The position numbers were made by a program, and so were the translations under genes. From Thermodesulfobacteriota bacterium (lineage in GTDB: Bacteria > Desulfobacterota > DSM-4660 > Desulfatiglandales > Desulfatiglandaceae): 40,303 nt of DNA. Every line of letters begins with the position of its first letter. Positions within the stretch are counted from its first letter, which is position 1. The stretch spans positions 1-40,303 of the forward strand of contig JANQDY010000273.1 of assembly GCA_028278625.1 (NCBI GenBank). The letters are read 5' to 3'. This document shows positions 25,950 to 34,524 of the stretch, piece by piece. Below the pieces are notes generated by a model that was not told the origin of the DNA, searched no databases, and saw only the letters and a program-made list of their open reading frames with translations.

Positions 25950-27944
25950 TTAACGTTTTGTTTTTTCAAGGTGTTGGCCAAAATGGCCAATGATTTTCAC
26001 GGGCCCCGCTGCTTCCTGAATCTCTTCGTAAACGGTGGCCATATGGTTTTCATAACGTTTTGAAAAGTGAAAGGGGACGAGACGTTCCACACCGGCCCGG
26101 CGGGCGATTTCCACCGCTGCCAGTGTGGTGAGATGCTGGGTGGCATGCGCCTTGTCCTCGTGGGCCATGGTAAAGGCGGTTTCACAGAACAGGGTGTGGG
26201 CCCCCTCTGCAAGGGCTGCGACCTTGTCGCGGTTTGAAGTCGTATCGGCCATGTCCGCGGCATAAACCAGTTTCTTGCCCGGCCGAATGATGGTCAACGC
26301 CTTGGCCAGCTCTTGGGCATTTCGGCGGGTGCCGTCGGGCAGATCGATCCCCGCCTCCGGCTTCCTGGCGGCGATGCACCGCTTAAGCCTGCCCAGCCAG
26401 GGTCCGGGAGCCAGTCCCAGGGCGGTCAATTGATCCTTTCGCACACTGATCTCCATGTGAAAGGTGAGGGCATAGGCCAGTGAAGGGATCCTGTGATCGC
26501 AGACCATTGCCCTGATGCTTAGGATGTCTTCGGCCAGAAGTACGCCGTCTTCCACCGGCAGCGCGGGCAAGACGACCTTTGGGCTCCCCGGCACAAACCG
26601 GACCCGTTTGAGCCACGCGCCATCGAACTCCCCCACCTCAAAAACAGGGGCGTTGTCTTCGATGCGGTCCCATGTGACGGCGCCCAGGAAATTTTCGATG
26701 CGGGCAAGGGTCTTTGGGGGACCGAAGATCTTGCAGGGCCCGAAAGGTCCGATCCTTGCGCGCAGGAGCCGGAGAAATCCGCCGATATGGTCCATGTGGG
26801 CGTGGCTCAGACAGACGGCGCTCACCTGATGTGCGGTTCGGGGGGCCAGCCGCGACGCATCACCCAGGTCAAAGAGAAAACTCCGCCTTTGATTGCGCAG
26901 GCGAACATGCACCAACGGATCACCAAAGACACCGCCCACCAGCGTGGCCCATGCGGGTCCCACATGGCTCGATAGCGGCGCGGTGCGGGGATTCCGGGCC
27001 ATGCAAAGAGACGCCATTTCCGTTGGAACACGCGGTTGGGCACGCAGCGGCGAAACGTGGGGGATGGTCTCAAGATCGCCCCGGGCATTTCGTCCCGCAT
27101 CCCTCATGAGAATCCCGGCAACCTTACCCTTTTGATGAGCGGGTGCCATCAGGGTCAACACCCCTTGGGCAAGTCGGGCCACTTCCCCCATCCCCAGGGT
27201 GTGCCCCCGGTTGTCCAGCAGGGCCGCCTGCCGTCCCTTCCAGGCATCGGGCGAATCCAGGGGCGGCGGGGTCCCAAGAAGTACCGCATCCTTCATGGGA
27301 TAGGTTTCTTCCGTCGTTTCGGCCAGATACTTGTCCCACAAACCGGTGCGGTGCAAAGCCCTTTTTCTCCTTGGCGGCCGCGCCGCCAGGGGGGAGGCGG
27401 AGCATTCCAGTACCTTGACAGGCAGCCAGGCAAGTTCAGGGGCCAGGGGCAGGGGTTTGCCTTCTCGCACCAGGACCACAACTGCATCCACCAGGAGCAC
27501 CTTAACAAGGGCCGTGATCAGTTCAGCGCCCGCCACTCCCCGAACCACTCCGGGCGGGTCAATGACAAAGGGGCCGGACAAACCGTCCCGGACCGACTCA
27601 TCCAAAAGCGTGCCGGCCGCCTGGACAAGGGGCAGGCGAAAACGTGCCGCATCCAGGGTGCACAGGGCCCGGCATCCGGCCCAGTGAAAGGTGTCGCCCT
27701 CCCACCAACCCCTGTTGAGGGCGCCGGGGACCCCAAAAGGCGGACTGCCGGGATCCAGCGTCAGAATCGCGCCCTCTCCGTGGTGGAGGCCGAACCATTG
27801 GGCCAGTTGAAGTGCCAGGGTCGATTTCCCCACACCCATGGCACCCCAGAGAAGAATCCGCGTGCGTCCTTTCAGCCCCTGAGCAAGTTGTTCCATTTGA
27901 AGGTTGTGCCGCATCCTGAACAAAGGAGCTCCTTGCCGCTTCAT
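25950..27944 (-). CDS. fusion: Clp1-like polynucleotide kinase + RNase Z-type MBL nuclease
   Basis: A 664-residue protein with two unlike halves. The N-terminal half (residues about 27-200) has a Walker A GAMGVGKST (34-42), ILTLDPGSPPFGVPGALN (60-77), the Clp1/NOL9/Grc3 pattern LDPGQPEF-PPG, and FVIDPPG (126-132). The C-terminal half (about 330-660) is RNase Z-like: HAHMDHIGG (His381, His383, Asp385, His386), YAADMAD (Asp564), the RNase Z motif HEDKAHATQHLT (His600) and PFHFSKRY (His626). Clp1-type enzymes phosphorylate RNA 5'-OH ends and RNase Z matures tRNA 3' ends. ATG 27944 was chosen since it overlaps the GNAT stop as ATGA. The longer frame would start at a TTG. Confidence 0.85.
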   Translation of the reverse strand: MKRQGAPLFRMRHNLQMEQLAQGLKGRTRILLWGAMGVGKSTLALQLAQWFGLHHGEGAILTLDPGSPPFGVPGALNRGWWEGDTFHWAGCRALCTLDAARFRLPLVQAAGTLLDESVRDGLSGPFVIDPPGVVRGVAGAELITALVKVLLVDAVVVLVREGKPLPLAPELAWLPVKVLECSASPLAARPPRRKRALHRTGLWDKYLAETTEETYPMKDAVLLGTPPPLDSPDAWKGRQAALLDNRGHTLGMGEVARLAQGVLTLMAPAHQKGKVAGILMRDAGRNARGDLETIPHVSPLRAQPRVPTEMASLCMARNPRTAPLSSHVGPAWATLVGGVFGDPLVHVRLRNQRRSFLFDLGDASRLAPRTAHQVSAVCLSHAHMDHIGGFLRLLRARIGPFGPCKIFGPPKTLARIENFLGAVTWDRIEDNAPVFEVGEFDGAWLKRVRFVPGSPKVVLPALPVEDGVLLAEDILSIRAMVCDHRIPSLAYALTFHMEISVRKDQLTALGLAPGPWLGRLKRCIAARKPEAGIDLPDGTRRNAQELAKALTIIRPGKKLVYAADMADTTSNRDKVAALAEGAHTLFCETAFTMAHEDKAHATQHLTTLAAVEIARRAGVERLVPFHFSKRYENHMATVYEEIQEAAGPVKIIGHFGQHLEKTKR

Positions 27945-28756
27945 GATGTTCGTATCAAACAATCGTCCGTTTTGAAGGGGAACGCCAGAAAAAGCGCTTT
28001 TGGCCCCAGGATCTTTTCGGGAACAAAGGCGCCGATTCTAAACCGGGTCTCGCGATAGATCCGGTCCATCTCATCAAAGGCATCACAGGGAATCACTCGG
28101 TAATGGCTACCTTCCTTATGGGTTTGTACGAATGTTAAGAGCGCATCCGTGGATACGCTCCGGTTCACGAGACCCCGTGGAGACAATGGCATTTTCAATA
28201 TGAGGCGCGGCCCCATGGTCCCCAGAAAGTTTGCATCAAACCCGGTGCAAGAAAAGCCCACATGGTTCAGCAAGCTTTTGACCGACGGAAAATTCAGGGG
28301 ATGGACGGTCGCTTTTCGAATCCTGCTCCCCCGTTCCAAGGCCAGAATTGCACCGTATGTTGAGAGCAACCCCCCAAGGCCATGCCCCGAAAGGCTTTGA
28401 TCAACAGCCAGGGCCACCTCGTAGGAGATTTTCTCGCCATCATCATAGGAGACGGAAAGATCATAGGCCAAAACGGCTCGGTTTCGATCCAGGGCCACGA
28501 CCGGGTACCCATGATGGACCAGGCGATAGACATCGTAGAGGGATATCCCGTCCGCTGCCTCCTTGGAAAAGCTTGTGTGGGTCCGCTGATTGATTCCGTG
28601 AATGTCCTCATGAACCGCCTGCCGTAATGTGAGTCCCAGTTTATGGAAAACCGTTTCCATGCGCCGTTTTTCCCGCTCAAGAACCATGACCCACTGTTCT
28701 TGGCTCATCAGTTCGGCCAGATCATACCGTTTTCGGATAATTACATCGGGTTTCAT
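27941..28756 (-). CDS. GNAT-family acetyltransferase
   Basis: A 271-residue protein with a GNAT core in its middle: ISYEVALAVDQSLSGHGLGG (motif A with the acetyl-CoA loop G-x-G), then LLSTYGAILALERG and a TVHPLNFPSVKSLLNHVGF motif B. The N-terminal ~60 residues and the C-terminal ~80 residues are not recognised. ATG 28756 has GGGAGAACA just upstream. The stop overlaps the kinase-RNase Z start by 4 bp (ATGA), so the two are tightly coupled. An RNA- or protein-modifying role is possible from context, but the substrate is unknown. Confidence 0.8.
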   Translation of the reverse strand: MKPDVIIRKRYDLAELMSQEQWVMVLEREKRRMETVFHKLGLTLRQAVHEDIHGINQRTHTSFSKEAADGISLYDVYRLVHHGYPVVALDRNRAVLAYDLSVSYDDGEKISYEVALAVDQSLSGHGLGGLLSTYGAILALERGSRIRKATVHPLNFPSVKSLLNHVGFSCTGFDANFLGTMGPRLILKMPLSPRGLVNRSVSTDALLTFVQTHKEGSHYRVIPCDAFDEMDRIYRETRFRIGAFVPEKILGPKALFLAFPFKTDDCLIRTS

Positions 28757-29009
28757 TGTTCTCCCAAAAGATCCCACACCACGCGACAATCGTTTTTAAC
28801 GTCCAGGAGAGAGGCGCCTTCATTTGGATGGATAAGGTCATGGCAAAAAAAATGATACTAGCTTGAAAAGAGCACTGCTGTCCATATGCATTTGAGGATC
28901 CGGACAAATAACCGCTGACCTTCAAAGGCAAATCATGGTATTCTTAATCTTAAGGTCACCTGAGAACAAGTCTCGGTAAAAGCTGTTAACCCTTCATGGA
29001 GATGATGCC

Positions 29010-30035
29010 ATGACCCCACAAATCCCCGGAAACCTGTTGACCACCGCCATGGCGGTGATGCCCCACACCGACGTGATGCGTGCCCTGGACATGGCGCTCT
29101 CTCTGGATGTCCCTTTTTGGCCGCAACTGCCCAATTACAGCTATTATGAAGACATGTACGTGCAGGCTGCCGAACATTTTCCCGGCATGGTTTTGGACAT
29201 GGAAAAAAGGACCCTTAGGTTCTCCATGGAAAAATTTGCAGGGGAATTGGATGAGGCCCTCCTGCACATGGATGACCCTTCCTATTTCGATGTGAGTGAA
29301 ACCTATTCAGTGGTCTACCACCGGTTTCTTTCCCTAGATCTTGGGGACAGGCCGGCCATTCGCGGCCAGTTGGAAGGGCCCGTCAGCTTTGGATTCAACG
29401 TCCTGGACCAGGATGAACGTCCCATCCTTTTTGACGATACGATCCGTCCATTCATGCTGGACTTCATGGCCCGGCGGATGAACGTGCAATTGGCGAGACT
29501 TAAAATGCGGAACCCCAATGCTTTCATGTTTGTGGATGAACCGGGTCTCCAATTCGTTTTTTCAGGCATGGCCGGCTACGGCGACGTGAAGGCCAAAGAG
29601 GACCTGGACAGGTTTTTTGCCCAAGTGGAGCGGCCCCGGGGCATTCACCTCTGCGGAAATCCGGACTGGGATTTCCTGCTCCGTCTGGATCTTGATGTCC
29701 TGTCCCTGGATGTCTATACCAACGGCGAAATCTTCTCGTCCTATGCAGCGGGCATTTCCAGGTTTCTGGACCGGGGAGGGGTCCTTGTATGGGGAATTGT
29801 GCCGACCGGGTACGAGGCTTTCGGAAAAGAGGAGATCCCTTCCCTGGTGGCGCGACTGGAAGGGGTTTGGAAAAGGCTCTGGTCCAAAGGCATCGACCGG
29901 GACCTGCTCATATCCCGCAGCCTCCTTTCGCCCGCAACCTGTTGCCTCATCAATCCGGACAAGGAAAAGACCGTGGAACGGGCTTTTGAGGCCGTAAAAC
30001 AGATGAAAACGGTTTTGGGTGAGACCTATCTGTAG
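29010..30035 (+). CDS. MetE/UROD-like single-domain methyltransferase
   Basis: A 341-residue protein of the cobalamin-independent methionine synthase / uroporphyrinogen decarboxylase-like superfamily. Metal ligand candidates are His213 and Cys215 in GIHLCGNPDW, and Cys311 or Cys312 in SPATCCLINP, the HxC...C pattern that binds Zn in MetE. It is about half the length of full MetE and corresponds to the catalytic barrel only, as in core-MetE proteins that use a methyl donor other than folate. A GGAG site lies about 8 nt before the ATG. No corrinoid or methionine genes flank it, so the methyl donor and acceptor are open. It converges on the GH5 gene. Confidence 0.75.
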   Translation: MTPQIPGNLLTTAMAVMPHTDVMRALDMALSLDVPFWPQLPNYSYYEDMYVQAAEHFPGMVLDMEKRTLRFSMEKFAGELDEALLHMDDPSYFDVSETYSVVYHRFLSLDLGDRPAIRGQLEGPVSFGFNVLDQDERPILFDDTIRPFMLDFMARRMNVQLARLKMRNPNAFMFVDEPGLQFVFSGMAGYGDVKAKEDLDRFFAQVERPRGIHLCGNPDWDFLLRLDLDVLSLDVYTNGEIFSSYAAGISRFLDRGGVLVWGIVPTGYEAFGKEEIPSLVARLEGVWKRLWSKGIDRDLLISRSLLSPATCCLINPDKEKTVERAFEAVKQMKTVLGETYL

Positions 30036-30084
30036 GCCGGAAAAACCGTCAGGCATGATATGCCAACATGCGGGGACAGATTTT

Positions 30085-31977
30085 TCAGGGGGCCATTAAA
30101 CGGACCATGGCGCCTTCTTCCATGTGAAAGCCTCCTTTTATCCGTATCTTCGGCGCTCGAACCGTGAGGGTGGCGCCGCCCCGGATCGTGGTTCGGGTTC
30201 CAAAGGTGATGGCGTCCGTGGCCGTGCATTCGCATGAAGTATCTTTGAAAATGGTCATGTCACGAATGACCACTTCGCTACCCGAACAATCGGGGCATCT
30301 GGGCAGGAAGGACTGAAAAACGGAAAATAGGGTCCGGTTCAAACAGGTATCCTCGGGCAGCCGATCCATTTGGCACAGATAAAGACCGAATGCTTCACTG
30401 TGGTAATCATACCACTGGTAATGTAAGTCGTTCTCTTCGAAAAGTTTGATCATGTCCCGGACCCAATCGGCTCCGCCTTTTCCATCCTGTAGGCACCATT
30501 TGGTGAGCCCGAATTCGCCAATGTTGAGTGGCACGTTGTGCCGCCTGCTGAAGCCAACCAGGGGATTCAGAACCCCTTTCAAATAATCCGGGTCGAACGG
30601 GGCGGACTCGGTGCCGACCGGGAGGGTGCCGAACTCTATTGTCACCATGCAGCTCTCATGGCTCACGTTTTTCCCGCGCATCCACCCGCTGATCTTATAA
30701 TGGAACCCATGGCGTACGGCAAAGGACAGCGCATAGTTGCTTAAGCTGTATCCTTCTGTGACGTTTTCTATTGCCATGGAAGTTGTGGACCAGCGGCCTT
30801 GGGCATGGGGGCCATGGGTTCCCCCGCCGTCAGGGCTCCAGCCGTGCCACTTGTTTGTGGCGGAAGGGTAGGGGTCTATCCCGAATTCCCCCCATTCTCC
30901 ACTGTATACGTCGTCTTCCAGGGCCATATCCGCCCAGTAAACCCTTCTCACCAGGTTTTGGTCTTGATCATATTCATGCACCGTAAAATCGTCGAAATAA
31001 ACCGTGCCCTGGTTCTTCCCGCAGCAAAAAGCGGGCAGGCCCACGATGATCTCAGGATCGCCGACTTGGTGCAACTTCCCCTCGTAATAATGCCACCCGC
31101 TGTTTCCCGGCGGCACTCGGGGATTCTCTATTGTTTCAGCGAAGTTGAAGCCGCTATCGGGGATGACCGATACCTCCGGGGCCGGATAGGGTCCCCCGTC
31201 GGCTCTCCCTGAAGGAAAAGAATACTGCTCCGTGTAGTGCCCGGGATCATAGAAATGGGCTTCATACATGACATTGTCGTCGTCCACCAGAAACAGTTCG
31301 CCCCCTTGGATGAGGGGACGTTCCACAATGATGAGATGATGCTTATCCTCGGTTCGAATTTCAGTGATCAACTGGTTGGCGAGCTTTTCCCACTGGGCTT
31401 GACCCTCTGTGGGGGTCGGTTCGTTTAACAGGCTCCAGGCGGCAATGCATGTTTCATTTTTGTAGCGCCTCACCATTTCCGCCCATAGGGCTTTCAACCG
31501 GGCCTGGTTCTCGGGATTCTCCCACAGAGGAAATCCGGTATCTCCCCCGCCCTGGTAACCGCCCTGGGGCACGTGCATGTCCATGATCAGGTACAACCCA
31601 TGTCTCTTGGCCCACTGGATGTTTTGATCCAGCCACTTCCATCCCTCCTCCTTGTAGTGATACGGCTTTGCGTCTTCCTCAAATGCCCTGTAGGTAAGGT
31701 TAAAGCGGATCACGTTCATTCCCATTTCAGAGATCCGCTCAAAATCGATCTCACCGTGGTGTTTGGATCCATAGATCAGGGATGGTTCAAGTTCCCAGTG
31801 CAGATTGTTGAAATTGATCCCTCTTAGCCGGATAGGGCGGGCTTCCGGACCCACAACCAGGCCGCTGCCCTGGCGTCGAATGAAGGAGGATTCCGCTGCT
31901 TCGGTTCTCACCCCACACATATCCGAACCCAACAGTGTGGCCCATATGGTTATCAGAAGTACGATACAAGTTTTCAC
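30085..31977 (-). CDS. secreted GH5-like glycoside hydrolase with inserted domain
   Basis: A 630-residue exported enzyme. The signal peptide is MKTCIVLLITIWATLLGS-type. GTG 31977 was chosen because AGGGG sits 6 nt upstream and the signal begins there; longer frames start at 31998, 32028 or 32088. GH5 features are RLRGINFNNL, NVIRFNLTY, acid/base Glu186 in WSLLNEPTP, the segment MYEAHFYDPG and nucleophile Glu488 in LNIGEFG. The two glutamates are about 300 residues apart, more than in typical GH5 domains, because an unrelated block (about 265-453) is inserted. It has VYFDDFTVHEY and YKISGWMRGKNV, resembling a jelly-roll CBM. The tail (561-630) has CPDC and CECTAT. Substrate presumably a beta-glucan or mannan. 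Confidence 0.83.
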   Translation of the reverse strand: MKTCIVLLITIWATLLGSDMCGVRTEAAESSFIRRQGSGLVVGPEARPIRLRGINFNNLHWELEPSLIYGSKHHGEIDFERISEMGMNVIRFNLTYRAFEEDAKPYHYKEEGWKWLDQNIQWAKRHGLYLIMDMHVPQGGYQGGGDTGFPLWENPENQARLKALWAEMVRRYKNETCIAAWSLLNEPTPTEGQAQWEKLANQLITEIRTEDKHHLIIVERPLIQGGELFLVDDDNVMYEAHFYDPGHYTEQYSFPSGRADGGPYPAPEVSVIPDSGFNFAETIENPRVPPGNSGWHYYEGKLHQVGDPEIIVGLPAFCCGKNQGTVYFDDFTVHEYDQDQNLVRRVYWADMALEDDVYSGEWGEFGIDPYPSATNKWHGWSPDGGGTHGPHAQGRWSTTSMAIENVTEGYSLSNYALSFAVRHGFHYKISGWMRGKNVSHESCMVTIEFGTLPVGTESAPFDPDYLKGVLNPLVGFSRRHNVPLNIGEFGLTKWCLQDGKGGADWVRDMIKLFEENDLHYQWYDYHSEAFGLYLCQMDRLPEDTCLNRTLFSVFQSFLPRCPDCSGSEVVIRDMTIFKDTSCECTATDAITFGTRTTIRGGATLTVRAPKIRIKGGFHMEEGAMVRLMAP

Positions 31978-32039
31978 ATTTGACCCCTGCAAAGCCATTA
32001 TGTCGTCAGCTTCCAGAGTTGCTGGCATGCATTCCCCAT

Positions 32040-32747
32040 TTACTCGGCAGTGGGCTGCTGGCAATCGGGCCTTTTCTGTTCCCGGCAAAGGCGGTAGGCA
32101 GCGCTGTCGGCCCAGAATCGCATGGCCTGCTCCACATCGCCCCAGGAACTCATCTGGGCCGCGTCGAGTCGCTTACCTCCGACCCGGTCCGCCACCCAGG
32201 CACCCAGAAGCTCGCCAGTCACCGAATCGCTCACTTTGGCAGCCACTTGGGCTTCTCCCACAAAAGCCGGTTTTCCGGTCACCGCATCCTTGAGGGAAGA
32301 GAGAACCGCCGCCTGGGGCACCACCGTGGAGATGACGTCCAGGCCCACATGGGAGGGTGCCGCTTTGGTCAAGGCCACCTGAACCCGCATGACCCCCGGG
32401 CCCGGTTTGTTCACAATGATGAGCAGCTTGCTCATTGCGCCATGGATCACCTGGTAGAAATAATCAACAAGCTTCTGTCGTTCCGCGTGGGAGACACCGT
32501 GGTCCGGCTCTCCCTGTGCCCTCCAGAAAGTGACCGGGTCCAGCAGCATCTTGTGATAGGAGGCCCACTTTGCATTGGGATTCACATATACCAAGGCGGG
32601 GCCATCCGGGCCGCCGTGCTTCAGTTTGGCCACCACGTCCGGTCCCAGGAATCCGCTCGGTTTCACCCCATGTACGCCTTTGGGTGCCTGGCAGGCGGCC
32701 AGGGCCACAAAAACAGCCAGAAAAGCGATCATCTGTAAGTGTTTCAT
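32040..32747 (-). CDS. DUF3313-like lipoprotein
   Basis: A 235-residue lipoprotein with signal MKHLQMIAFLAVFVALAAC (lipobox ALAAC). The mature part contains GFLGPDVVAKLKHG near the N-terminus and a C-terminal half with QVAAKVSDSVTGELLGAWVAD, which matches the DUF3313 pattern of Gram-negative lipoproteins of unknown function. ATG 32747 follows AAGGAGG at good spacing; the open frame is longer. A gap of 62 bp separates it from the GH5 gene downstream on the same strand, so co-transcription is possible. There is no biochemical clue. Confidence 0.75.
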   Translation of the reverse strand: MKHLQMIAFLAVFVALAACQAPKGVHGVKPSGFLGPDVVAKLKHGGPDGPALVYVNPNAKWASYHKMLLDPVTFWRAQGEPDHGVSHAERQKLVDYFYQVIHGAMSKLLIIVNKPGPGVMRVQVALTKAAPSHVGLDVISTVVPQAAVLSSLKDAVTGKPAFVGEAQVAAKVSDSVTGELLGAWVADRVGGKRLDAAQMSSWGDVEQAMRFWADSAAYRLCREQKRPDCQQPTAE

Positions 32748-33027
32748 GGTCATCCTCCTTAAGGACAAGTGATTGATGAGACAGTGGATATTTGAATGAT
32801 ACCTCTCGGCCCGAGGGAGTGTCAATAATTTCGAAGCCGTTATCGCTTTTCATTAATGGGCTGCATCCCTGCATTTTCCATGTTCATTCTCCTTGGCGAG
32901 GCAGCACTTGTGAACGGATTTGTTTGGATTTACAGGGGGATTATTGAGAACTTTCATGTATTTCTTGACACCGAACGGATTTACATTCAAAATATCAATT
33001 TGAAGCTCTGGAATAGGGAGATAGTGG

Positions 33028-34461
33028 ATGAAAAGAGCATCTGTTTCAGGAAAACAACATCTTTGCGCACTTCTGGCGGTGGCATTGATGATGATCGTTG
33101 TGGCGGCCGGTTGCAGCAGAAATTCCTCCGGCCCCCGTTTGAAGACAACCATGACGGTGGTGGCGGTTTCCGACGTTCACTTCACCCCTTTCTACGACAC
33201 ATCTATTTTTGATGATCTGGTGGCGTCTCCCGTGGAAGAATGGCCCGGTATTTTTGAGGGGAGCAGCGTGACGGAACCCTCAACCTGGGGTGAAGAAACC
33301 AATTACCCGCTTTTGAAATTGGCGTTGAATGCGGCTTCCCGAAATATTGCCGAAGCGCATATGGTGATATTTCCAGGGGACATGTTATGTCACCATTTTC
33401 CGGAAACATTCTATGATCTTTATGGGGAAGAAGATCCAGAGGCAATGCGCTCCTTTGCCCATAAGACGGTGATCTTCTTTGCCAATCAGGTTCGCGAGCG
33501 ATTTGTCTCGCTTCCGGTGGTATTCACCCTGGGCAACAATGATTCCTATGCCGGAGATTATCGGTTGGTTCCGGGAGGGGCGTTTTTGGCCGACACCGCC
33601 GATCCCCTTTACCGAACCTTCCTATTGGGAACGGACCCATCGGATGACTTCTTCGATACATACCCTGTGGGAGGATACTTCACCATGGAGGTCCCCGGGA
33701 CAGATGTGCTGTTTGTGTCCCTTAACAGCGTTCTCTTTTCAACACACAGAACCGTCACCTGTACGGACGAACCGGACAATGTTCCCTCGCTGCAACTGGA
33801 TTGGCTGGAACAGATTTTGGCAAAAGCGGCGGCCCATCAACGGAAGGTCTTTATTCTCACCCACATACCGCCGGGGATGGACATTTACGGCACGGTGAAG
33901 GCGTATATGGATGCGAGCGGAAAGATCTCCGATGCGGCCCTTATGTGGAAGAATCTCTGTCAGATTCGGTTTCTCGAGATATGCCGGCGGTATGCGGCCA
34001 GTATCGAGATCCTGTTCAGCGGGCATACCCACATGGATGAATACCAGTTGATCCTGGAGAGCGAAGGACTGGCGCACAAGGCGGCCGTCGTCATTCCGGC
34101 CGTGAGTCCCCAATTCGGCAACAATCCGGCCTTCAAACTGTTCACATTTGCCAAAGAGGATTGGGAACCCCTCGATTATCGCTCTGTGGTCTGTCATCTG
34201 GATGAGGTCCCAAACAGCTTCGGCCCCTTGTACACTTTTGACGAGGCGTATTCCACTACGGGACCGCTGGCCGAATCACTGGTGGACCTCTTTCCAAAAA
34301 TGAAAGTCAGCACCCATGACCGGGACAATTACGCGCGTTTCTACTACTCGGGACATGACGATGCCGATATCATCGATGACCGCACCTGGCCGGCCTACTG
34401 GTGCGGCATCGGGAAAATGAATAGAACTGAATACGTTGAATGTGTGAACAGCTATTACTGA
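33028..34461 (+). CDS. exported calcineurin-type metallophosphoesterase lipoprotein
   Basis: A 477-residue lipoprotein (lipobox about VVAAGC at residues 24-29) with all dimetal phosphoesterase motifs in order: SDVHF (DxH), GDMLCHH (GDxxxH-like), GNND, THIPPG and SGHTHMDE. This layout resembles acid sphingomyelinase-like phosphodiesterases, which hydrolyse phosphodiesters or nucleotides outside the cytoplasm. GGGAG 7 nt before the ATG supports the start. It is followed after 63 bp by the nitrilase-family gene on the same strand. The C-terminal ~100 residues are specific to this protein and not recognised. Confidence 0.88.
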   Translation: MKRASVSGKQHLCALLAVALMMIVVAAGCSRNSSGPRLKTTMTVVAVSDVHFTPFYDTSIFDDLVASPVEEWPGIFEGSSVTEPSTWGEETNYPLLKLALNAASRNIAEAHMVIFPGDMLCHHFPETFYDLYGEEDPEAMRSFAHKTVIFFANQVRERFVSLPVVFTLGNNDSYAGDYRLVPGGAFLADTADPLYRTFLLGTDPSDDFFDTYPVGGYFTMEVPGTDVLFVSLNSVLFSTHRTVTCTDEPDNVPSLQLDWLEQILAKAAAHQRKVFILTHIPPGMDIYGTVKAYMDASGKISDAALMWKNLCQIRFLEICRRYAASIEILFSGHTHMDEYQLILESEGLAHKAAVVIPAVSPQFGNNPAFKLFTFAKEDWEPLDYRSVVCHLDEVPNSFGPLYTFDEAYSTTGPLAESLVDLFPKMKVSTHDRDNYARFYYSGHDDADIIDDRTWPAYWCGIGKMNRTEYVECVNSYY

Positions 34462-34524
34462 AACAGCGCAATCCGACCCCTTGTTGCATTCATTCAGACG
34501 GTACAATGATAATAGGGAGGACCC

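Noticed and set aside
24886..25953. 355-codon plus-strand open frame opposite the propeller gene
   Set aside because: The minus-strand frame has a lipoprotein signal and repeated Asp-box blades, while the plus-strand frame has no ordered motif.
27036..28058. 340-codon plus-strand open frame opposite the kinase-RNase Z gene
   Set aside because: It is low in hydrophobic patterning, rich in Gly, Pro, Arg and Gln, and crosses two well-supported minus-strand genes.
30053..30065. GGCAT-GAT-ATGCC hairpin between the convergent MetE-like and GH5 genes as a terminator
   Set aside because: A 5-bp stem with a 3-nt loop and no T-run is too weak to call.
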